Below are positions 10,554-19,564 of a stretch of 64,000 nucleotides of DNA, piece after piece. Each line of letters opens with the position of its first letter. Position 1 is the first letter of the stretch. The stretch covers positions 109,818 through 173,817 of the forward strand of contig CANPGM010000001.1 in NCBI GenBank assembly GCA_947573605.1. Direction: 5' to 3'. The notes under the pieces were generated by a model. That model ran no database searches. It saw only the letters and a list, made by a program, of their open reading frames with translations, and was not told the origin of the DNA. This stretch comes from an uncultured Roseburia sp. (GTDB taxonomy: Bacteria > Bacillota > Clostridia > Lachnospirales > Lachnospiraceae). The position numbers and the translations under genes were made by a program.

Positions 10554-10596
10554 CGTCTGGCAGTTTAGAAGTATAGAATATCAATGGGGAGAAAAA

Positions 10597-12009
10597 ATGA
10601 GACCGTCTTTATCAGTCATAATTCCTGTTTATAATGTAGAAAAATATTTACAGCAGTGTCTGGAAAGTGTTCTTACGCAGTTAGAGAAAGAGGATGAAAT
10701 TATTTTAGTTAATGACGGGTCCGCCGATTCCAGTCCAAACATATGCCGGTACTACGAAAGAGAATATAAGAACATTTGTTTTTTAGACAGAGAAAATGCC
10801 GGGCTGGGACGCACCAGAAATATCGGCCTGCAAAGGGCTTCAAAGGACTATGTGATTTTTCTGGACTCTGATGATTACTGGGCAGAAAATACTGTGGAAA
10901 AGATAAAGGATGCGATTTTAAACGGAGACACAGACATCCTATTTTTTGACGCGGAAAAAATTTATGAGGATGGTAATGCAAATTCAGAAAATCAGTATGA
11001 CCGAAGTGGCAAGGTATCCACGGAAACAATGTCGGGAAGACTTTTTTTTGAAATGTATTATCCGTTTGGATATATTGTACAGGCATGTATGGCAGTTTAT
11101 AAAAGAGAATTTCTTTTTAAACATGATATTTCTTTTCAGGAAGGCGTTTATTATGAAGATAATATATTCAGCTTTAGAGCAATTATGAGCGCGGAGAAAG
11201 TAAGATACTTGCCGTACCGACTCTATCAGAGAAGGGTACGTGAAAATTCCATTACTACATGTATAACTGATTATAAAAGAGTATCCGATCAGGCGGAGGT
11301 AACAACTGCGGTCTGGAATGAGATCGAATGTATCTGGAGTAGTCTGAAAGGCAGATTGCGTTTTAAAATGATAACATACGCTGATGAATTATTGTTTGTG
11401 TTTCAAATGAGATATAAACAAATGACAGGAGATAAAACCAGACTCTGGCAGATACAGTCTCATGTTTTTACAGAATATCTCTCATTTATTCAAAAGTATG
11501 AAGAAGAAAGAAAAGAGACTAAAATATTAAAGCTTTATATGTATATAAAGAAAAAAACGGCAGAGGAAAAACAGTATCTGATAAAAGAAGTTTTTGGCGG
11601 CGCAGAGGAGTTTGAAAAGCTGATCAATTTCTGCCAGGCGAATTATCAGGCCAGAATAAAGAATCGGCTTTTGAAACTGCCGCTGTTTCGAACAAAATGC
11701 AGAGTCGGGATTTACGGTCTCGGTAATCAGACCGAACATTTGATGTCATTTTGTAAAAAAGTGGGAATTGGGGCGGAAAGTATAATTTTTATAGACAGTT
11801 ATAAGGAATCCGACAAAGAAACATATCGTGGACATAACGTTAAAAACATCAAAGATGTCGGCGGAAGCGTGGACGCGGTAATTATATCCAGTTCTTTATA
11901 CGGAGCGGAAATGAAGCGGACGGCGCAGGAGTTTCTGCCTTCCAGTGTGAAAACGATTTTGCTATATGAGGAGTGCGAAGATGAAATTTTATGGGAATTG
12001 CTTATTTAA
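10597..12009 (+). CDS. Glycosyltransferase family 2 with C-terminal Rossmann-like module
   Basis: LSVIIPVYNVEKYLQQCLESVLTQ, FLDSDDYW; C-terminal CRVGIYGLGNQTEHLM. Confidence 0.87.
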   Translation: MRPSLSVIIPVYNVEKYLQQCLESVLTQLEKEDEIILVNDGSADSSPNICRYYEREYKNICFLDRENAGLGRTRNIGLQRASKDYVIFLDSDDYWAENTVEKIKDAILNGDTDILFFDAEKIYEDGNANSENQYDRSGKVSTETMSGRLFFEMYYPFGYIVQACMAVYKREFLFKHDISFQEGVYYEDNIFSFRAIMSAEKVRYLPYRLYQRRVRENSITTCITDYKRVSDQAEVTTAVWNEIECIWSSLKGRLRFKMITYADELLFVFQMRYKQMTGDKTRLWQIQSHVFTEYLSFIQKYEEERKETKILKLYMYIKKKTAEEKQYLIKEVFGGAEEFEKLINFCQANYQARIKNRLLKLPLFRTKCRVGIYGLGNQTEHLMSFCKKVGIGAESIIFIDSYKESDKETYRGHNVKNIKDVGGSVDAVIISSSLYGAEMKRTAQEFLPSSVKTILLYEECEDEILWELLI

Positions 12010-12985
12010 AAGTCTGAAAAACAGGCAGGGCGGCAGCGATATCGAATATTTAAAATTGAAATCTGAGTATTTCGGAAAAGAGAACAGGGATAAAACGATT
12101 TACTATATTTGTGAGAATAGCGGACCGCTTGGATTTTTTGCAATGTACCGGAACTGGCTGGAATATCTGTATTTTGCAGATCGATGCGGTTATGTTCCGG
12201 TAATAGACGCGGGAAGAGATTTTGCATATAGGGAAAAGTATCCCGTTTGCGGTACGGCGAATCCGTTTGAATATTATTTCTGTCAGCCGAATGGAATCGG
12301 ATTAAAAAAGGCAAGGGCATCTTACAGAGTGATTCAATCGGATATTCTGCATCGCAATATGATTGAGATTACGTATACCGGCAAATGGAATCAATATTGT
12401 TATACGCCTGATTACCTGCGGGCAATGAGTAAAATTGTGAAAAAATACATAAAGTTTAATACCGCTACTCGGAATTACCTGAAAAAAGGGTTGCGTTTGC
12501 TGCAAATAGACAAAGACAGAGTACTCGGCGTTCATATCCGTGGAACGGATTTCAGGAACGGATTTAATAATCATCCGGTTTACGTAACGGAAAATGAGTG
12601 CTTTTCTGCGATAGATAAAATTATGGAAGAGGGAAAATACGAAAAAATATTTTTAGCGACGGACGACTCAAGAATTTTGGAGAAGTTTGCGGCTAAATAT
12701 GGGGAGACGCTGCGTTACTATACGGACGTGATGAGAAGCGGCAGGAATAAATCGGTAATGCTGGGAAAGAGCGGCAGGAAGTACCATAAGTACCGGCTGG
12801 GGCTGGAGGTAATTCGTGACATGTATACGCTGGCAATGTGCGGCGGTCTCGTGGCGGGAATTTCACAGGTGGCGGTGTGTGCTCAGATAAATAAGCTGGC
12901 TATGGGGAAAAAATATGATGATTTGGTGATTATTGACAAGGGTATCAACAGGAATGCAAAGAATTTTCTGACAAAGGGGAAATAG
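11981..12985 (+). CDS. Fucosyltransferase-like protein (GT23/NodZ/O-FucT-like fold)
   Basis: LGVHIRGTDFRNGF resembles the HIRxTD motif of alpha-1,6-fucosyltransferases; ATG 11981 with GAGGAG RBS inside the previous ORF. Confidence 0.5.
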   Translation: MKFYGNCLFKSLKNRQGGSDIEYLKLKSEYFGKENRDKTIYYICENSGPLGFFAMYRNWLEYLYFADRCGYVPVIDAGRDFAYREKYPVCGTANPFEYYFCQPNGIGLKKARASYRVIQSDILHRNMIEITYTGKWNQYCYTPDYLRAMSKIVKKYIKFNTATRNYLKKGLRLLQIDKDRVLGVHIRGTDFRNGFNNHPVYVTENECFSAIDKIMEEGKYEKIFLATDDSRILEKFAAKYGETLRYYTDVMRSGRNKSVMLGKSGRKYHKYRLGLEVIRDMYTLAMCGGLVAGISQVAVCAQINKLAMGKKYDDLVIIDKGINRNAKNFLTKGK

Positions 12986-12986
12986 T

Positions 12987-14228
12987 GTGGGGATAGGTAT
13001 AGTCAAAGATTTAGAAATTATAAAAGATATCAGACCTTTATTTGAAAAGAAGATCATATTTTGGGGGTTGGGAAAAAACGGAAATGCTTTATATAAGGAA
13101 ATATCTGATATGCGTAAAATATGTGGGATGGGGATAAAATGTGATGAGATATTATTCTGTGATTCGGATAGAAAATTACAGAATTCGAACATAGAAGGAC
13201 ATAAAATTCTCTCACCGGAAATGTTGTTCTCTTATTTATCCGGGCGCGATACCTCAGATTATATCATCTGCCTTTCGATAGCGGATATTCATGCGCAGGA
13301 TGAGGTATTAAACTATATAAAAGGAATGCAAATGTGGAACCTGACAGTTTACACGTTGTATGCAGTGAAATTCGGAATTTACTTTAATTTAAATCACGAA
13401 TGTATATCCGATGCATACAGAACCAATAAGCTGCTGGAGTATGAGAAGCGAAGAGAGGAATCCAAACAGGCAATTGAGCGTATGGCGGTAGAAAGCGAGA
13501 GGAGATTTATAGACGGAAATTCGCGAATGGACGAATTAATTTTAATTTATCAACCGGGAAAAGTCGGTTCGACGTCTTTAAAAAAGTCTCTTGAGTCATA
13601 TGGCAAATCTGTTTTACATTGTCACACTCTAATAAATAAGGATAACGAAGATAGCAGACTGGAAAAGCTGATGAGTCAAAAATCCGGAAAAATAATAAGT
13701 CTGGTAAGAGAGCCGATTGCCAGGCAGATTTCTAATATGTGGCAGAATCTGGAAAATATTTACCGATACCGTCAGGGGGCCGATTTTAGTGACGTTGAAA
13801 GTTATTATTTTGGCGAGGATTTTGAAAATTACGAATTTAAGTGGTTTGACTGGGAGATTAAGAGAAATTTCGGATTAAATATCTATGAATATCCGTTTGA
13901 CAGAAAGAAAGGATATTGCAGTATAAAAAAGGGAAATCTTGAGCTTTTGTTAATAAAAGCAGAGAAACTAAATGATTTGGAACAGGTAATCGGCGAGTTT
14001 CTACATATTGACGGGTTTCGGCTTACAAACGGGAATATCGGAGATGAAAAGCCGTATCGTTTCGCTTACCGGGATTATAAAAATGAGTTTTCTATCTCGG
14101 AAAGTAAGCTGTATCAGATTTACTTTGATAACAAATATATGAAGCATTTTTATACGGAGCAGGAAAGGGAAGAATTTTATTTGAAATGGCTGAATCGAAT
14201 CGCAAAAGAGGAGGAAACTTCTGTATAG
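12987..14228 (+). CDS. N-terminal Rossmann-like module fused to sulfotransferase-like domain (capsular polysaccharide synthesis family type)
   Basis: GTG start; KIIFWGLGKNGNALYKE N-terminal module; LIYQPGKVGSTSLKKSLES (5'-phosphosulfate-loop-like) and SLVREPIARQISNMWQNL (3'-phosphate-binding-like). Confidence 0.6.
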   Translation: MGIGIVKDLEIIKDIRPLFEKKIIFWGLGKNGNALYKEISDMRKICGMGIKCDEILFCDSDRKLQNSNIEGHKILSPEMLFSYLSGRDTSDYIICLSIADIHAQDEVLNYIKGMQMWNLTVYTLYAVKFGIYFNLNHECISDAYRTNKLLEYEKRREESKQAIERMAVESERRFIDGNSRMDELILIYQPGKVGSTSLKKSLESYGKSVLHCHTLINKDNEDSRLEKLMSQKSGKIISLVREPIARQISNMWQNLENIYRYRQGADFSDVESYYFGEDFENYEFKWFDWEIKRNFGLNIYEYPFDRKKGYCSIKKGNLELLLIKAEKLNDLEQVIGEFLHIDGFRLTNGNIGDEKPYRFAYRDYKNEFSISESKLYQIYFDNKYMKHFYTEQEREEFYLKWLNRIAKEEETSV

Positions 14229-14324
14229 ACAAATTTCATAGAATTTTCATATGTATTTGAGGAAAAATAGAGTATAATGGTAATGTGTTTCATTCTGCAA
14301 AATAATTTACAGGGAGGCTAAATA

Positions 14325-14822
14325 ATGAAGCGTGGAGGAAAGAGTAAATTAGCAACGGGCGTATTAATGGTATTATCCGCAGCGGCGGGCGCGGGCGCGG
14401 GAATTGCGGCGAAAAACAAGCTGACAAAGAAGAACTCGGATGATGCGCTTTACGCAAGAAAGCATCTGGCGATTATGCAGCTTTTTAATCAGTGGATGAT
14501 TACAAAGCAGGAAGGAAAGTCGATTATTGACTATCTGCATAAAAACAATGTAAAGACTGTTGCAATTTACGGTATAAGCTATGTCGGGGAGCGTCTGTAC
14601 GACGAATTAAAGGGTTCCGATATTACTGTAAAATATGCGATCGACAAAAATGCGGATAAGATTTATGCGGACGTAGATGTTCTGACACCGGAAGAAGAAC
14701 TGCCGGAGGTGGATCTGATTATTGTTACGGCGACTTTCTTTTATGATGAGATTGAAGAGCAGCTCAGTGAAGTGACAGAGTGTGCGATTGCATCGTTAGA
14801 GGATATTTTATACGAACTGTAG
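14325..14822 (+). CDS. Small membrane-anchored protein with Rossmann-like 'VAIYGISYVGERLY' domain
   Basis: Paralogue of CDS 7508-7984: KQEGKSIIDYLHKNNVKTVAIYGISYVGERLYDELKGSDITVKYAIDKNADKI. Confidence 0.65.
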   Translation: MKRGGKSKLATGVLMVLSAAAGAGAGIAAKNKLTKKNSDDALYARKHLAIMQLFNQWMITKQEGKSIIDYLHKNNVKTVAIYGISYVGERLYDELKGSDITVKYAIDKNADKIYADVDVLTPEEELPEVDLIIVTATFFYDEIEEQLSEVTECAIASLEDILYEL

Positions 14823-14876
14823 CAGAGAACGGATTCTTCAGGCTTTGAACCCGGATCATCAGCATTATCGTTTGGA

Positions 14877-14909
14877 AAAGGTGAAAGCAGTTTTACTTTC
14901 ACCTTTTTT
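14877..14909 (+). terminator. Intrinsic terminator
   Basis: AAAGGTGAAAG-loop-CTTTCACCTTTTTT. Confidence 0.8.
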
Positions 14910-15035
14910 GTGTTATATTGGGTTAGAGCAGATTGTCCGGTTCTTAATTTAACTGGACATCGGAAAACAAGGCGCATATCCAGGGTTGGGGATTACACCG
15001 GCTGAGATTTTAATACGCAGTTTTGGGAGGCAGTT

Positions 15036-16124
15036 ATGAACCGCATATTGCAGGAAGATTTTATCCATTTGGAAGAACGAGAAACGGACTGGGAGCTTTT
15101 AAGAAACAGTACGATACTTGTGACAGGCGGGAGCGGCTTTCTCGGTTCCGTCATACTTAAGTTTCTGCATTATCTCAATGAAAAACGTCGGCTGAATCTC
15201 ACGCTGTATGCATTAGTAAGAGACAGCAGAAAGGCAAAACAGATTTTACAGGGCTGTAATGTGAAGCTTTTGATTGGAGATTTGTGTGATTCCGTTACCC
15301 TTCCCTGCAAGGCGGATTATATCATTCACTGCGCCGCCGTTACAAAGTCGGTTCAGATGATAACAGAGCCGGTTTCGGTTGCACGAGGCATTGTCTTAGG
15401 AACGGAGCGTATTCTGAAGCTTGCATATGAAAATCAGGTAAAAGGAATGGTATATCTGTCCTCAATGGAAGTGTACGGACAGACGTTTTCCGCCTGCCTT
15501 AAGGAGACGGGAGAGACCGGGAGGGTGACGGAAGAAGAACTCGGTTATATAGACAGTATGCAAATAAGGAGCTGCTATCCGCTCGGAAAACGCATGGCGG
15601 AAAATCTTTGCTGCGGATATTACAGTCAATACGGACTACCGGTCAAAATCGCACGGCTCGCACAGGTATTCGGCGCAGGGACGCTTCCAGGGGAAACGCG
15701 TGTTTTTATGCAGTTTGCCAAAGCAGTTATGAACAAAGCAGATATTGTGCTTCATACGTCCGGAAATTCCATGGGAAATTACTGCTATACGGCCGACGCC
15801 GTAAGCGGGATATTCAAATTGTTGTTTCGCGGGCAAAACGGCGAAGCGTATAACATTGTCAACGAACAGAACACGATGACGATCCGGGAAATGGCCGAAC
15901 TTGCCGCGAGTTTGGCAGCTCCAGGCGAAATCAGGGTCAGGTTTGAGATACCGGAGGAAAATATTTACGGATATCCCCCGGCGACCGGTATGAAGCTGTC
16001 TTCGGCGAAAATAGAACATATTGGATGGAAGGCGGAATACGGCATGGAGGAGATGTATCGGCGGATGATTTCTTATCTAAGAGAAACGAATGACGGCTGC
16101 GGCAGGCGGCCGGAGGCGGAATAA
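15036..16124 (+). CDS. NAD-dependent epimerase/dehydratase (SDR)
   Basis: ILVTGGSGFLGSVILKFL GxxGxxG; YxxxK-like SCYPLGKRMAENLC. Confidence 0.88.
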   Translation: MNRILQEDFIHLEERETDWELLRNSTILVTGGSGFLGSVILKFLHYLNEKRRLNLTLYALVRDSRKAKQILQGCNVKLLIGDLCDSVTLPCKADYIIHCAAVTKSVQMITEPVSVARGIVLGTERILKLAYENQVKGMVYLSSMEVYGQTFSACLKETGETGRVTEEELGYIDSMQIRSCYPLGKRMAENLCCGYYSQYGLPVKIARLAQVFGAGTLPGETRVFMQFAKAVMNKADIVLHTSGNSMGNYCYTADAVSGIFKLLFRGQNGEAYNIVNEQNTMTIREMAELAASLAAPGEIRVRFEIPEENIYGYPPATGMKLSSAKIEHIGWKAEYGMEEMYRRMISYLRETNDGCGRRPEAE

Positions 16125-16150
16125 AGACAGAACCGCAGAGGAGGGAACGA

Positions 16151-16867
16151 ATGAATACCGTACTAATATTTGCAGGAGGAACCGGACAGCGGATGAACAG
16201 CCGGGCAAAGCCAAAGCAGTTCTTAGAGCTGCACGGAAAACCGATTATTATTCACACCATTGAGCTGTTTGAGCGCCATCCCCAAATAGACCAGATTGTC
16301 GTTGTCTGTTTAAGAGAGTGGATAAAAGAACTGGAACTTCAGCTCAAGAAAAATTACATCTGTAAGGTTCGCCTGATAACGGAAGGTGGTAAAACGGGGC
16401 ATGAATCGATTTATTTGGGGTTAAAGGCAATGCGTGAGCTTTGCGGCGACGACGATGTCGTGCTGATTCACGACGGCGTCAGGCCGCTTGTTACGGAAGA
16501 GCTGATATCCGAAAACATAGAGACAGTCAGAAAATTCGGTAATGCGATTACCGTTGCGCCTGCAACGGAAACCATTTCTGTGGTGGATGAAGAAGAAAAT
16601 ATTGTTACGGTGGAAAAACGTGATAAAATCAGAGTGGCGAAGGCGCCGCAGTCTTTTCTTTACCGGGATATTATGGGAGCGTATGAGCGGGCGCGGAAAG
16701 AAGATGTTTTAACGGTGGATTCCGCGCAGCTTATGAATTACTACGGCTATAAGCTTCATACGGTAACCTGTTCTCAGTATAATATGAAAATTACTGCACC
16801 GTCTGACTTTTATATATACAGAGCGCTCTATGAAGCGCTGGAAAACCAGCAGATTTTCGGAATCTGA
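16151..16867 (+). CDS. IspD/TarI-family cytidylyltransferase
   Basis: NTVLIFAGGTGQRMNSRAKPKQFLELHGKPIIIHTIE; VLIHDGVRPLV; KAPQSF. Confidence 0.88.
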   Translation: MNTVLIFAGGTGQRMNSRAKPKQFLELHGKPIIIHTIELFERHPQIDQIVVVCLREWIKELELQLKKNYICKVRLITEGGKTGHESIYLGLKAMRELCGDDDVVLIHDGVRPLVTEELISENIETVRKFGNAITVAPATETISVVDEEENIVTVEKRDKIRVAKAPQSFLYRDIMGAYERARKEDVLTVDSAQLMNYYGYKLHTVTCSQYNMKITAPSDFYIYRALYEALENQQIFGI

Positions 16868-16879
16868 AATCTTTGAGAA

Positions 16880-18004
16880 ATGAGAAAAAAGATGGATAAG
16901 ACCTACAGTTTGGAACAAATCAGAGAAGCGGCGGCAAAAAACAGACCGACTGCCATATACGGCGCCGGAATTATCGGCTTAAATATTTATACTGCGTTAA
17001 AAACAGCTTACGGACTGGAGCCAAAAGCGTTTCTGGTATCCGAAAAAAAGAAGAATCCGGCGGAAATTTTGGGTGTCCCGGTTATGGAACCGGAAAGCTG
17101 GCGCCATATTGCGGACGGGTTAATCCTGATTGCCGCGCCGGAAGAGTACCACGAAGATATAGTCGGCCGTTTGAAGCGCTGCGGACTAAACGATTATATA
17201 TGTATAAATTCCGAGCTTGAATACGCGGTTATGTCCGGGTATTTCAGAAAGACGGGGCGTTTTTTGCTGCTGGAGGATAGAGAGGCTTTCAACACCGGAG
17301 CGGAAACGGGGAGAAAGACGGAAGTCTCTTTATTTGTTGCGATGGCATGTCATGAAAAAGACCGCAAATTGAAAAAGAAATATCCGCTTCCGGAATGGAT
17401 TGTTCCGATTCAGGTCGGGGCAGCGGCGGGACACTGTCCTGGAATGAGAACGGATGATACCGGAGATAATATTTCCGGGAGAAATTTTAATTACTCAGAA
17501 CTGACAGCTACCTATTGGCTATGGAAAAACAATGACAGTCTTTATAAGGGTGTCTGTCATTACCGGCGTTATCTGAAACTGACGGAAGGGGAAGTAAATA
17601 AGCTTGTGGCCGGAGACGTGGACGCAGTTCTGCCGCTGCCCTTTTTCTGCTATCCGAATGCGAAAGCACAGTATGGACGTTATATTTCCGAAGAAGACAG
17701 CAGGCTGTTGTTTTCGGTTTTAAAAGAGTTAGAACCCGCATATTATAATGCGGCGCAGGTATTGCTTGCGGGACCTTATTTGTATAACTACAATATGCTT
17801 ATTGCAAAGCGGGAGGTTTTTGACCGCTATTGCGCGTGGATGTTTCCGCTGCTTTTTGCGGTGGAGGAAAAAACGAAGGAAAAAGGCGTCGAAAGAAAAG
17901 ATCGATATCTTGGTTATATGGGAGAAGTACTGACATCGCTGTATTTTATGAAGAACAGCGACTGTCTGCATATCGCGCATGCATGTAAGATTTGGATGGT
18001 ATAA
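16880..18004 (+). CDS. N-terminal Rossmann-like module + DUF4422-type glycosyltransferase domain
   Basis: TAIYGAGIIGLNIYTAL; VSLFVAMACHEKDRKLKK...NFSELTATYWLWKN...YKGVCHYRRYL typical of DUF4422 proteins. Confidence 0.8.
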   Translation: MRKKMDKTYSLEQIREAAAKNRPTAIYGAGIIGLNIYTALKTAYGLEPKAFLVSEKKKNPAEILGVPVMEPESWRHIADGLILIAAPEEYHEDIVGRLKRCGLNDYICINSELEYAVMSGYFRKTGRFLLLEDREAFNTGAETGRKTEVSLFVAMACHEKDRKLKKKYPLPEWIVPIQVGAAAGHCPGMRTDDTGDNISGRNFNYSELTATYWLWKNNDSLYKGVCHYRRYLKLTEGEVNKLVAGDVDAVLPLPFFCYPNAKAQYGRYISEEDSRLLFSVLKELEPAYYNAAQVLLAGPYLYNYNMLIAKREVFDRYCAWMFPLLFAVEEKTKEKGVERKDRYLGYMGEVLTSLYFMKNSDCLHIAHACKIWMV

Positions 18005-18022
18005 AAGAGAGGACAGGCGTTT

Positions 18023-18832
18023 TTACGCCAGCCCTCTTTTTTTCAGCACATGCCGTTCCAGATTGGAAAAAACCAGTTTATCCACAATCATGCCGACGGC
18101 AATAATGACAAGCATTACAGCCGTTACCTGATTAATATCGGCCATATCGCGTCCTGCCATCAGCGTATAGCCGAGTCCTACATAAGCGGAAATCACCTCT
18201 CCGGACATCAGCGCGCGCCAGGAAAAAGACCATGACTGCTTTAACCCGGCAAGAAAGCCGGGAAGCGCGGCCGGGATAATGACGCTTGTATATAATTGTA
18301 TGCGCGAAGCGCCCATTGTCCGCGCTGCTTTCAGGTAGATGGGCGGAATGGTCTGAATCGCATTTTCTATCGCAAGCGAAACGCTGAATACGGAGCCAAT
18401 CACGATGACAAAAAGTATGGAGGCTTCCCCCAAACCGAACCACAGAATCGCGAACGGAACCCAGCAAATACTTGGAAGCGATTGAATGCCGGTAAAAAGG
18501 GGCTTTAAATTCCGCTTAAAAAATGAAGAAGCGGAAATAATCAGGCCAAACACACTTCCGATAAGGAGCGCGAGAAAAAAGCCGGATAATGCTCTTCTGA
18601 TACTGCAGGTGGTTGCGTGGATCAGCGTCCCGTTTTGAATCAGTTTTTGAAGGCTTAACAGTACGCCGCGGGGACTGGGCAGCGCATAGGGTTTCCACCA
18701 TTTGAACACACCGGTGCCGAGTATATAGAGAACCTGCCACAGCAGAATCAGGAAGAGTAAAAAAAGCAGTCCCTGTATTTTAGCGGTAATCATATTCTTT
18801 TTCCGCAACTTTTTCCACCTCTCTTTCCACAC
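18023..18832 (-). CDS. ssuC: ABC transporter permease, SsuC/TauC-like
   Basis: Multiple TM helices; ALPGFLAGLKQSWSFSWRALMSGEVI (EAA loop) typical of NitT/TauT permeases. Confidence 0.85.
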   Translation of the reverse strand: MWKERWKKLRKKNMITAKIQGLLFLLFLILLWQVLYILGTGVFKWWKPYALPSPRGVLLSLQKLIQNGTLIHATTCSIRRALSGFFLALLIGSVFGLIISASSFFKRNLKPLFTGIQSLPSICWVPFAILWFGLGEASILFVIVIGSVFSVSLAIENAIQTIPPIYLKAARTMGASRIQLYTSVIIPAALPGFLAGLKQSWSFSWRALMSGEVISAYVGLGYTLMAGRDMADINQVTAVMLVIIAVGMIVDKLVFSNLERHVLKKRGLA

Positions 18833-19553
18833 AGCTTAAGATTTTATGACGGATTGCAAGGAACTCTGCAGAGTCGATGACACGCGGGCGCGGAAGATCC
18901 ACCGAAAAAATCTCTTTCACACATCCCGGATGATCCGACAGAACCACAATGCGGTCGGCAAGAAAGACAGCTTCTTCGACACTGTGCGTAACAAAAAGAA
19001 CGGTTTTTCCGGTTTCTTCCCAGATACATTCCAAGTCGGAGCGAAGCTTGTTAATGGTTTGTTTGTCGAGCGCTGAAAACGGTTCGTCCATTAATAAAAG
19101 CGGACTGTCGAGACAAAGCGAACGGGCGAGCGCCGTCCGTTGCCTCATTCCGCCGGAAATCTCGTGAATCCGATAGTTTCGGAAGTCCCAAAGCCGTACC
19201 ATTTTCAGATAGCGTTCGGCCCGCGCTTCCTGCTCGTTCTTTGACAAACCGGCAAGTTTCATGCCGAATTTTACGTTCTCGATTACATTCAGCCAGGGAT
19301 AGAGGGCATGTTCCTGAAACATTACGACGCGGTCCGCGCCGGGGCCTGTGATTTCCGTTCCGTTTAAACATAATTTCCCCCCGGTCGGTCGGTCGAGACC
19401 CGCGATAATATTTAACAAAGTCGATTTACCGCATCCGGAAGGGCCTGCGATACAGATAAATTCACCGTCATTTACGGTGAAAGAAATATTTTTTAACGTT
19501 TCTTTTTTCGAACCTTCAAATAAACGACTGACGTTTTTGATTTCCAACGGCAT
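18780..19553 (-). CDS. ssuB: ABC transporter ATP-binding protein, SsuB/TauB-like
   Basis: GPSGCGKSTLL, EISGGMRQRTALARSL, LLLMDEPFSALD, VTHSVEEAVFLADR. Confidence 0.92.
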   Translation of the reverse strand: MPLEIKNVSRLFEGSKKETLKNISFTVNDGEFICIAGPSGCGKSTLLNIIAGLDRPTGGKLCLNGTEITGPGADRVVMFQEHALYPWLNVIENVKFGMKLAGLSKNEQEARAERYLKMVRLWDFRNYRIHEISGGMRQRTALARSLCLDSPLLLMDEPFSALDKQTINKLRSDLECIWEETGKTVLFVTHSVEEAVFLADRIVVLSDHPGCVKEIFSVDLPRPRVIDSAEFLAIRHKILSCVEREVEKVAEKEYDYR

Positions 19554-19564
19554 AGTGCGGCTCC

